DNA of 64,000 bases from Solea solea. Lineage: Eukaryota > Chordata > Actinopteri > Pleuronectiformes > Soleidae. Under the pieces are notes generated by a model. That model was not told the origin of the DNA, did not search any database, and worked only from the letters and a program-made list of their open reading frames with translations. The translations under genes were made by a program, and so were the position numbers. The DNA lies in assembly GCF_958295425.1 (NCBI RefSeq), contig NC_081147.1:2873290-2937289 (forward strand). The letters run 5' to 3'. Positions within the stretch are counted from its first letter, which is position 1, and the number at the start of each line of letters is the position of its first letter. Shown in pieces: positions 1 through 8,900 of the stretch.

Positions 1-1
1 A

Positions 2-178
<177 letters not shown>

Positions 179-420
179 ATGTGTACAACACGTGGAAAAT
201 GTTTCAGTCGAGGATTGTCTTTGGTAGAACATAAAAAACCCTAACCCTCAGAGGTGAGAAGCCATATTTTTGTAAAACGTGGAAAGGGTTTTATTTGAAA
301 GGAGTAATTGACAATCCATGAGAGTCCACACAGGAATGAAGCCTTTCTCCCGTGAAACATGGGGAAAGGATTCTTGATATAAGTTCATGAAAGAATTCAT
401 TCAGTTCATCCATCTAAAGT
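179..420 (+). pseudogene. Eroded zinc fingers after the unit 0 stop codon
   Basis: Downstream of the stop the DNA still resembles finger repeats: a TTRGKCFSRGLSLVEHK-like stretch, a CKTW-KGFI-like stretch, and a final CETWGKDS-like stretch, all with frameshifts or lost cysteines. The same three remnants follow the finger exons of the other units, so the ancestral array was longer. A short telomere-like string, accctaaccct (about 238-248), lies here and is absent from the other copies. Confidence 0.75.
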
Positions 421-630
421 CTTTTACCTTCCATTTCCCCCTTGGCCTTTTCTCCGTGAAAATAATTTACACTTCCATGGTTACTCAGGTGGCACCCAGC
501 TTTATTTTTCCAGTAAACCCTACTCTACCCTCCAGTAAACCCCCTCTGTGAAATAAGATTTTTCTCGGCTTTTTATGGCCTTTAGGAAGGATTTACAAAT
601 GTGAAACGCCATGAATTAAAAATATAGAAT

Positions 631-1241
631 TGTTACGGCCTCTGTCGTTTTTTTTGGGTTTGCAGTGTGTGTCGTCCCCAGGATGCAACTATGTGTGAGT
701 GTCCGTCCCCGATTGGTCCCCTGCCGTGATGCCGTGACTTTCTTTATTTAACCGCCAGTCATCGGAGCGACGTGGCGGCTCATGTCGTGTGTGTCTGAGC
801 TCGCCTCATGTGTAACAGGGAGAAGCGCTGGTGTTACGTTGTTTTTCAGTGCATGTGATTCATGGAGGTTCGTTTGGTTGTTGCGGGGACAGGGCAGACT
901 TTAGCAGGGGAAAACAAAGAAAAACACTGTGTTAAACTCTGACTTTCTGTATCCCACATTAGGTTAGGGGTGCTGTTCCAATGTGTATTTCGGTTTTTAG
1001 GGAGCAGTATGATAGTGAGGTTTTCCTTTGTCGTTTTTCTTTTGTTAATCTGCTCCGTCTTTTGTTCTATTTATTGATTGATTTGAGCAGCATCCACTCG
1101 CCCTTTGTCCCCTTTAATACCTCACCTCCTTTTGTTAATTTGAACCAATTTGAAATTATAATTAATAAATATCTTTGTTTAACCGTAAAACATCTGGTTT
1201 TTATGTCACTTCCTTCTACCCCTTTTAACCTGGTCGTAACA
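631..1241. mobile_element. Solo LTR of an LTR retrotransposon
   Basis: The 611-bp segment begins TGTTACGG and ends TCGTAACA, giving the inverted termini TGTTACG/CGTAACA. It is flanked by a 5-bp direct repeat AGAAT (626-630 and 1242-1246). The paralogous spacers at 9130-9160 and 13250-13280 run through this point uninterrupted, so they show the empty site. No internal coding region or second LTR is seen, so it is a solo LTR. Gypsy-like or BEL-like origin is possible; the superfamily is not resolved. Confidence 0.85.
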
Positions 1242-1877
1242 AGAATATAAAGATCTATACGTGCCTATGTGCATGTCTCGAGGTGTCCTGTGGACACTTT
1301 TACAGGCGTCTCTTATACTGTTGTGGTCAATGGGAAAATTGCTTTTTGGGCCGCATGAGTATTTTTTGTTGCAGTACCATGAGTGGCCACCATGACAAAA
1401 TTGTTTTCAACGCAGAGGGGGCGGTGCTCTATCCATCTCTTATAATAAATCTATGCTCGTGCTGAGGAGGCAGGATCTGGCTAGGTTCATAGTTAACACA
1501 CTATAGAGTTTTTCCATTACTCTCAGTTTCTAGGTGCTCCCCCCCCACCCCCTGCCCTATAGAAAAGCTTGTTACGCCCCTGGTTGACACAAACGAAAGC
1601 AAGCGCAGTCGTACACATAAATCTGTTGATCAGTGAGTAAACGATCAACAACAGGGATTGCGAGCGCAGTAAATCCTAAAACAGCCTTCTTTAGCTGCAA
1701 GTATAGCCAATACTTTTCTCTACCTAAAGGAAATAATGTATACGTCAAAGTGCTTCTCCACGTCGGTGTCAAGTAAAACACAAGTTTAGATTTGTGTACA
1801 CTGTTCCTGTTAGTAATATATTGTATTAAGTGTCCATTTCATTTTATAATGCAGATTTACCACAAATAATTGTTCAT
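1242..1877 (+). repeat. Spacer module with degraded hAT BED-finger fossil (copy 1)
   Basis: This is the first copy of the spacer repeated between all units. It includes the block around 1270-1470 (ttttacaggcgtctcttatac, then ggccgcatgagtattttttg) and, at about 1640-1795, a degraded fragment related to the BED-type zinc finger of hAT transposases. The better preserved copies are at 34353-34502 and 58432-58605. The short open frames here are not supported as genes. Confidence 0.6.
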
Positions 1878-2258
1878 GCACATGAAGATATACAAGACAG
1901 TGGTGAGACCAGCGATGCTGTATGGTCTAGAGACAGTGGCACTGAGGAAAAGACAGGAAGCAGAGCTGGAGGTAGCAGCGATGAAGATGTTGAGGTTCTC
2001 TTTGGGAGTGACAAAGATGGATAGGATCAGGAATGAGTCAATCAGAGGAACAGCACATGTTAGATGTTTTGGAGGTATGGTCAGAGAGGCCAGAATGAGA
2101 TGGTTTGGTCATGTACAGAGGAGGGATAGTGAGTATATTGGTAGAAGGATGCTGGGGTTGGAACTGCCACGCAGGAGGTCTAGAGGAAGACCAAAGAGAA
2201 GGTTTATGGATGTAGTGAAAGAGGACATGAAGTTAGTTGGTGTGAGAGAGGGGGATTA
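1878..2258 (+). mobile_element. LINE fragment, RTE-like C-terminal region of ORF2
   Basis: A continuous frame from about 1879 to 2259 encodes KIYKTVVRPAMLYGLETVAL, then AAMKMLRFSLGV, DRIRNE, MRWFGHVQRRD and RRSRGRPKRRFMDVVKEDM. This is the region after the reverse-transcriptase domain of RTE-type non-LTR retrotransposons. The catalytic RT domain is missing, so this is a dead fragment. It replaces spacer sequence that is present in the other units (for example 10225-10320), which dates it after the spacer duplication or by replacement during it. Confidence 0.7.
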
Positions 2259-2357
2259 ACTAGTTACTTTTATCATTTGTAACTCAGTAACTAATTCAGT
2301 TACTTTTTGGGTGAAGTCACTAGTAACTGTAACTGAGTAACGTTTCCAACACTGCCC
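2259..2357. mobile_element. hAT-type transposon terminus
   Basis: The segment rich in TTACTTTT, GTAACTCAGTAACT and GTCACTAGTAACTG ends in TTTCCAACACTG, the reverse complement of the CAGTGTTGG end common in hAT elements. Copies end at 10410, 14522, 26694 and 49341. No matching left terminus was found by eye, so only one end is called. Confidence 0.6.
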
Positions 2358-3424
2358 GCAATTCATCCCACTACGTCTACTCGTCGTCGCTTGCCACTAA
2401 CGTTATATGGCTGACTGCTGAGAGTGATGGAGAAAATTAAAAAAACAAATGTTTGTGACCAGAGCAGCACACACACACACACACACACACAGCAGCTCGG
2501 AGCGAACATTGATGAAAAGTATGTTGTGCTTGTTTTATAGTTTTTTCTTGTTGCATAAAAAGAAGGGGGCTTGGGGAAGCAAACACAACCCAGCGATCCA
2601 CTCGGCAGATCGACAACACTCGTTGGTGTGAAAGGCCTTTACACTCAGAAAGATGAATAGGTAACAGTGGCCACATTTAAGTGTGTGCAAGTGCAGTTTG
2701 TTAGTAATACTGTCATTTGTATTTGTCATGAATAAAAAAACATGTTTAAACGTACATATCTGCCTTCTGTCATTTACCTTCCTGTTCCAACAACATGAAT
2801 GCATTTTTCTGTCATATTTAGGAATGTTGATTAATCGTAATTAATCTACAGCTACTCCATGATTATCACATTCAAATTTTTAATTGTTTGACAGCCCTCA
2901 CTTATTGCCTTTACACAGTGCTAGCCCGAGCCTTTAGGGGGCCCTAAGCAGAATTTGATTTGACACTTGTATCCTTTAAAAAAAGTCGTGAAGCAAAACG
3001 TTTTATTTGGCTGGAATAAGTATTTATTAGTTAAATATGGTGATTGGGTGGAATAACCCTTTACTAGATAATGAACTTCCAGAAATATAGAAATACACTA
3101 CAAACCGTTAGATTTGAAACACACAAAAACTCTTCCGTAATAGTATATTTTAATGAAAAAGTTAGATGTAAATTAATATCGTCGCAGGTCATCCAAGTCG
3201 TTAGGTGTCGCTGTAGTTGTCTGCCAATATGGCCACCCGAAACTGTAGTCTCCGGAACTGCAGACACATACTTGTCTTTTTTGGTCATAAGGGATATTTA
3301 ACAGCCATGAAATTGAATCGCTGAATTGATTAAATGATTTCAATCATATATACATCATATGTCCGTGTCTCCAATTGTCCTGTGAACAGTTTTACAGGTC
3401 CATTTTTGACACGGCGGTAACCCA
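2358..3424. repeat. Spacer upstream of unit 1: CA repeat and ATTAATCG-rich element
   Basis: It holds a (CA)n microsatellite at about 2467-2491, an AT-rich block at about 2815-2905 (GATTAATCGTAATTAATC ... TTTTTAATTGTTTGACAGCCCT) that looks like the end of a DNA transposon, a gggggccctaagcag block near 2938, and conserved sequence leading into the promoter. The block recurs upstream of every exon 1 with indels. No coding evidence is seen. Confidence 0.55.
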
Positions 3425-3566
3425 GCGGAAGTAGACATCACAAAGCGGAAGTAAACAAACAAAGCGCTAGCAGCGTTAGCTCCGTACTCTGCATGCGGAC
3501 ATAAAGTGAAGAGGGTGTTGTGTTCATGTGTCGTAGGTAAAATATTGTCCTGATAGCGAAGCAGCG
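3425..3566 (+). promoter_or_regulatory. Unit 1 promoter-proximal region: paired GGAAGT sites, two mini-uORFs
   Basis: GCGGAAGT occurs at 3425-3432 and 3445-3452, 20 bp apart, matching the ETS/GABP-type core. A near-palindrome around the CGTTAGC motif follows. Two upstream ATGs open tiny frames: ATG CGG ACA TAA (3492-3503) and ATG TGT CGT AGG TAA (3526-3540), ending 26 bp before the main ATG. The arrangement is kept in all eight units. A promoter role is inferred; no TATA box is obvious. Confidence 0.55.
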
Positions 3567-3738
3567 ATGTCTTCACTTCAGTGTTTCAGGGATTTAATCA
3601 CCGAACGACTAACTGTTGCTGCTGAAGAAATATTCAGATACATCGAAAGAACCGTCGTAGAGTATGAGGAAGAGTTGGATTGTCAGCGAAAACTGTTGGA
3701 GATCGTTTGCAAACCTCGAGTAAAGTTAAAGCGAATAG
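3567..3738 (+). CDS. Unit 1 exon 1, N-terminal helical domain of zinc-finger protein
   Basis: ATG at 3567 starts 57 codons beginning MSSLQCFRDLITERLT and ending RVKLKRI, plus one base, before the donor G|GTTTGT. The segment is rich in E, R and L and probably helical. This copy has diverged from its siblings (FRYIERT for FRHVERT and LDCQRK for LDRQRK). Its G joins to AG of the next exon to make GAG. It is shorter than usual ORF cut-offs and easily missed. The finger exon of this unit is frameshifted, so the gene is doubtful although this exon is open. Confidence 0.8.
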
Positions 3739-3951
3739 GTTTGTAAAACCACAATGGTCTTTTTAAATACTAACAAGTGAATGTGACTCATAATGCACTA
3801 ATTACAACGTGTTTTCATACACATACAAATATAATCAGTCGTTTTACTAAAATAATAGAACACAGTGTTTAGGTTTGTAGAAAATAAGCTTTGACTGATT
3901 TTGTATCCACGAGGTTTTGACTAAAGAGACAAAATGTAAAGTTAACATTCA

Positions 3952-5418
3952 ATTCAATTTTATTTGTATAGCGCCAAATCATAACATACCTTATCTCAAG
4001 GCACTGTACATAGACAACATCAAGGAGAGCAGAGAACCCCAACAGTTCACACAATGAGCAAGCACTAAGCATCAGTGGAGAGAAAAAAACTCCCTCTTAA
4101 CAGGAAGAAATCTCTGACAGAACCAGGCTCAGAGATGTGCAGTCACCTGCCTCGACCGGTTGGGTGAAAGGAAAAAATGGGGGACAGCGGAGAGGTGGGG
4201 GACAGAAAGGACAAGAGGGAGATGAGAATACAGACAGAGAGAGAGAGAGAGAGAGAGGGAAGGAAGGAAAGACACTAACTCGGGAGAGAAAGAGACAAGG
4301 TTAATGACATATAAAAAGTCATAATCATATCCTGAGTGTGAGAGAGTGAATGTGCGTACACCACAGGAAAATGGTAACTGAAGGCTCTGCCTCCCATTCT
4401 ACTCTTACAGACTCTGGGAACCACAAGTAAACCTGTATTTTGTGACCTAAGTGGTCTATTAGGGTGATAGGGTAAGACTAGGACCTTCGGGTATGAAGGG
4501 GCCTGACCATTAAGTGCTTTGTACGTGAGGAGGAGTTTTTTAAATTGAGTTCTAAACTGTACGGGGAGCCAGTATAGAGAAGCTAACACTGGAGTTATGT
4601 GGTCTCTCTTTCTAGTTCCTGTCAGAACTCGTGCTGCAGCATTTTGAATTAACTGAAGGGTTCTAACAGACTTGTTAGAACATCCTGATAATAAGGAGTT
4701 ACAGTAATCTAATCTAGATGTAACAAAAGCATGAACTAGTTTTTCAGCATCCTGTAAAGACAGAATGTTTTTTAATTTTCATAATGTTCCGCAGGTGGAA
4801 GAAGGCTGTTCTGGAAATTGGTTTTTTATGAGAATCAAATGACATTTCCTGGTCAAAAGTAACTCCAAGATTGCTCACAGTGGAACTGGAAGCCAGGGTG
4901 ATGTTATCTAAAGTGACAATGTGATCGGAAAGTTTTTCTCTGAGGTGTTTAGGGCCGAGTATAATGACCTCAGTTTTTTCTGAGTTTAAAAGTAGAAAGT
5001 CACACATCATCCAGGATTTAATGTCTCTGAGACATTCCTGGAGTTGAACAACCTGATTTTTTTCATCTGGCCTCATTGATAAATATAGCTGTGTGTCATC
5101 TGCATAACAATCAAAGTGTATGTTGTGCTTTCTAATAATGTTCCCTAGAGGAAGCATATATAAGGTAAAAAGTATAGGCCCAAGCACTGAGCCTTGTGGA
5201 ACTCCACAATTGTGTTTGTAATGAGGCTTTATCATTGATATGAACAAACTGGAATCTATCAGATAAGTATGATTTAAACCAGCAGAGGGCAGCACCTGTG
5301 ATACCAAGAGTCTGCTCCAATCTCTGCAGTAGAATATTATGATGAATGGTGTCAAATGCAGCACTAAGATCTAACAGGACAAGTAAAGAAACTAGACCAT
5401 TATCTGAGGCCAAAAGAA
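3952..5418 (-). mobile_element. 5'-truncated L2/Rex1-like LINE in intron 1 of unit 1
   Basis: On the minus strand, fragments encode RT motif A ([17 protein letters not shown]), the [10 protein letters not shown] block, motif C ([10 protein letters not shown]) and the C-terminal LYWLPVQFRTQFK region. Motifs A and C lie in different frames, so the copy is dead. The 3' end is at the left, with the tail (attcaattcaattttattt) and the tatagcgcc block. Spacers without it (for example 50878-50890) show the empty site, aacattcagaacaatag. The exact clade name is uncertain. Confidence 0.8.
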
Positions 5419-5919
5419 GAACAGTAGACTGAAATACATGGAACAGTAGAAGTTAAATGTAAAGTGTTGACTGCAGAGGAAATAAGCAGATGCTTAAACA
5501 CTGTCTTATAGATGTTTACCAACAGGGACAAAATATAAACTTTAGATGTTTAGCTTTGCACAGTGAACATTCACAGTGTAACCTTCAACCACCTTGGAGA
5601 ACTTTGTCTTGAACAATGACACAATGTTTAATTATGTAGTATGGAATTTCATAATTTTCTCAACTTTGAAAAGTTAGGTCACACAAGTCCATGGAGCTCC
5701 TGCTGGACTATAACGGCAATTTAAACGAAGGGTTTGGTAGGTTGACCAAATTTAGTTCAACTCCATCTGAATTTGAGTAAGGAGTTGACTGAATTAACCT
5801 TTTTTAATAGGTTCCATTTTGCAGTTGTTATAAATTTACCAATAACTTTCCAATCTTAAGCTAACTTCCTTCTAAATGTACTTCAATGTCAATTGAAATC
5901 TATTCCTTTGTGTCTGTAG
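5419..5919 (+). other. Rest of intron 1, unit 1
   Basis: Unique-looking intron sequence shared with units 3, 4, 7 and 8 (for example around gggtttggtaggttgaccaaa). It ends in the acceptor cctttgtgtctgtag at 5919. Nothing else is recognised. Confidence 0.5.
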
Positions 5920-6213
5920 AGCTTCCACAGCAGCATGTCCGTAAAGAGGAGGAGGTTCTCACTGAGCAGCAGCTCTGGAACCAGGAGAGGAACTCCAGTC
6001 TGGACCAAGAGGAACCAGAGTCACTACAGATTAAAGAGGAGCAGGCGGAAATCTGCACCAGTCATGAGGGAGAACAGCTTGAAGTGAAGCAAGAGACTGA
6101 TACGTTACTGTTGACTCCTGAAAATGAAGAAAGTGACCACATGGAACCAGGAAGAAATCTTCATCACAGACTCCATATGAAGTGGGGCCCTGTAATAAAG
6201 TTACAGAGGACAG
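5920..6213 (+). CDS. Unit 1 cassette exon 2A (acidic linker)
   Basis: The exon runs from acceptor tgtctgtag to donor ACAG|GTATGT and is 294 bp, a multiple of three with phase 1 at both ends. It can therefore be included or skipped without changing frame. It encodes ELPQQHVRKEEEVLTEQQLW, an acidic stretch with SUMO-consensus motifs IKEE and VKQE, then HLHMKWGPVIKLQRT-like residues. If the following intron is retained, the frame adds 11 residues (MYSQDVASVLL) and stops. The upstream in-frame ATG at 5886 lies in the intron and is not taken as a start. Confidence 0.75.
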
Positions 6214-6708
6214 GTATGTACAGCCAGGATGTGGCTTCTGTTTTACTTTGATCTTCCTCGAATCAAATGTGTTTGTTTTTCACCATGATTAGATATGATT
6301 AAGAAAGGAATGAAAGATCCACCCATTATCTCAGCTGACATAGGGCAATAGGCAGTAGTTTGCCAGTCCATCGCAGGGCCACACACGGAGACAAACAACC
6401 ATTCACTCTCACATTCATACCTATTGTCAATTTAGAGTCACCAAATTAGCTCATCCCCGTATTGCATGCACAACATCCATGTGGACGTACATTAGTCCGA
6501 TTGTTGATCTAATTCATCTTCAAAATATAAACTTGGCTTTTTTTTTTTTAAACTTAATTTAGACACAGAACTCCCTTTTTAACAGCAAGAAATCTTTGGC
6601 GGAGCCAGACAATACAAAATACAAGTATGTGTCTCGGCCGGTTGGTGTGTAAGGAAAAATGGTGGACACAAGAGGGGTGGAGGACAGAAAGGAAGGAGAA
6701 GCACAAAC

Positions 6709-6754
<46 letters not shown>

Positions 6755-7524
6755 AGGAGCTGATATAGTCATAAATTTAGAACGAACAGTTCTGTATTGG
6801 TTTTGACATGTTTTTTTTTTCAAGCAGCACTACAATGTCAAGCAACGGCAGCAGAGATTGTTGATAAAAATGTATACTGATATCAACTTTGAATATTGCA
6901 TTAAAGTAATGACAATAATAATCGGTGTGAGCACAAATGGGCAACAATTCTACTACTGGGCCACGAACATGACTAAAATGATATTTTTGTCATCAATTTA
7001 TAGTGTTGGTGGCTGTATTATTTGTCGCCAATTGTGTACGGTTTTCGGTGGAAAAGATGTTTATTATGTGATTGTTAGTTTCTCCCCCTCAAGGTGTGGT
7101 GGTGCTTGTAGTTTGTTTTTCTTGTCAGTTATTTTCCTGTGTATTATTTCTCCCTAGAGTGGCGTAGCTTTGGTGGTTATCCATCATTATTCCATCAGTG
7201 GAATTTAGTTTTTGACCGGTGTTCTCAGTTTGGGTTAACAGTTAACCTTTTCCCGGAAAATATTTTGCTTTGTTTTCCTCCCCTCATCCCCTGGTTAATA
7301 TACAAATACAAACAAACTACTGCTTGTGACAATAATAAAAACATAGGAACTGAGTCTGGATCCTGAAAGATTAAGGTGAGAGAGAAAGAGAGAGCGGAAA
7401 GAAAGTAAAGACACACACGTATCTAAGACCTATTTGAAGCAATGTACTCCTTTTTATGTTGTGATTGTTTTATCTTTGTATTGTTGTCAGCATTGTTGCA
7501 ACATCACTGTGTCTTTGTCTGTAG
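6214..7524 (+). other. Intron 2, unit 1, with repeat fragments
   Basis: At about 6345-6480 there is a common fish repeat (ccagtccatcgcagggccacac ... caatttagagtcacc). A (GA)n microsatellite lies at 6711-6752. The stretch gacacagaactccctttttaacagc near 6560 is the empty site of the L1 present in unit 3. The intron ends with tgtctttgtctgtag at 7524. Confidence 0.55.
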
Positions 7525-8650
7525 AGCTTCCACAGCAGCATGTCCCTGAAGAGGAGGAGGTTCTCACTGAGCAGCAGCTCTGGAACCAAGAGAGGAACTC
7601 CAGTCTGGACCAAGAGGAACCAGAGTCACTACAGAGTACAGAGGAGCAGGAGGCTGATACATTATTGTTGACTCCTGTTAAAGAGAAAAGTGACCACATG
7701 GAACCAGAACCAGACAGTGACCACCAGCTCCTCTCTCACAGCTCTCCTGCAGCTCAGAGTCAAGATCAGACAGGAAGTCAACATGTTGACTTTTTGTCTA
7801 ATTGTCATGCAGAGTCAAGGCCATGCATTACCAAAGTAGAAAACTGTGACACTTCAAAGATAGAGTCTGAAACTCACACAGGTAAAAAGTCTTTTAAATG
7901 TGACACTTGTGGAAAAAGTTTTGTTGATAAGTCTCGACTGATTATACATATGAAAGTCCACACAGGAGAGAAACCCTTTTCTTGCACAACATGTGAACAG
8001 TGTTTTATTTCGCGTAAGGACTTGATAGTCCATGGAAGAATTCACTCCGGTGAAAGGCCATATTCCTGGAAAACATGTGGAAGGAGTTTTGCTCTCAGGC
8101 AGAGTTTGACAGGCCATGAAAGAATTCACTCTGGTGAGAAGCCCTATTCCTGTAAAACATGTGGTAGGGTTTTGCTCTAAGGCAGAGTTTGACAGGCCAT
8201 GAAAGAATTCACTCAGGTGAGAGGCCATATTCCTGTAAAATATGTGGAAAGCGTTTTCTTAGAAGTTCGCATGTGATAATACATGAAAGAATTCACTCTG
8301 GTGAGAGGCCATATTCCTGTAAAATATGTGGAAAGCGTTTTATTCAAAGCCAGAGTTTGACAGTCCATGAAAGAATTCACTCTGGTGAGAAGCCATATTC
8401 CTGTAAAACATGTGGAAAGCGTTTTCTTAGAAGTTCGCATGTGATAATACATGAAAGAATTCACTCTGGTGAGAAGCCCTATTTCTGTAAAACATGTGGA
8501 AAGAGTTTTACGCAAAGGCAGGATTTGATAAGACATGAAATAACTCACACTGGTGTGAAGCCATATTCCTGTAAAACATGTGGAAAGGGTTATAGTCGAA
8601 AGTTGCGTTTGACAGTCCATGAAAGAACTCACTCAGGCAAGAAGCCATAA
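7525..8650 (+). pseudogene. Unit 1 finger exon 2B, frameshifted C2H2 array
   Basis: The exon starts ELPQQHVPEEEEVL and carries the acidic linker, then fingers. Finger 2 reads CTTCEQCF. Finger 3 has lost its first cysteine (YSWKTC). In finger 4 one base is missing near 8166-8169 (AGGGTTTT where the sibling finger has AGGAGTTTT), giving the stop TAA 8178-8180 after CGRVLL. Five intact fingers follow in the shifted frame to TAA 8648-8650, so the original array had nine. If translated, the product would be 373 aa with 2A or 275 aa without. The clean downstream frame suggests recent loss, or an assembly error. Confidence 0.8.
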
Positions 8651-8900
8651 ACCTGTACAACGCGTTCAGTCAAAGTTTGTCTTTGGTAGAACATAAAAAA
8701 AACCTCATTTAGGTCAGAAGCCATGTTTCTGTAAAACGTGGTAAGTGCTTTATTTGAAAGGAGAATTTGCCAATCCATATAAAACCACACAGAAGTGAAG
8801 CCTTTCTCCTGTGAAACGTGTGGAAAGGATTCTTGATATAAGTTCAGTTTGATAGAACATGAAAGAATTCATGCAGTTCATCCATCTTAAGTTTTTTACA
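8651..8900 (+). pseudogene. Eroded fingers after the unit 1 array
   Basis: Three decayed finger remnants follow the stop: a SLVEHK-like piece, a CKTW-KCFI-like piece interrupted by stops, and PFSCETCGKDS-like DNA ending near gaattcatgcagttcatcc. They sit in different frames and are not translated with the array. Confidence 0.7.

Noticed and set aside
981..1250. Open frame of 89 codons near the left end
   Set aside because: It lies within the solo LTR and has low-complexity hydrophobic composition without recognisable domains.
1830..2024. Open frame MSISFYNADLPQIIVHAHED...
   Set aside because: It is an alternative frame over the RTE-like LINE fragment, whose correct frame (from about 1879) matches the known ORF2 C-terminus.
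5886..5919. ATG just before exon 2A (MSIEIYSFVSVEL) as a start codon
   Set aside because: It falls in the intron before the tgtctgtag acceptor. Unit 5 lacks the equivalent, and the exon 1 join is in phase.
7880..8650. Regular 84-bp direct repeats as a CRISPR array
   Set aside because: They encode C2H2 fingers with conserved zinc ligands, and the organism is a eukaryote.
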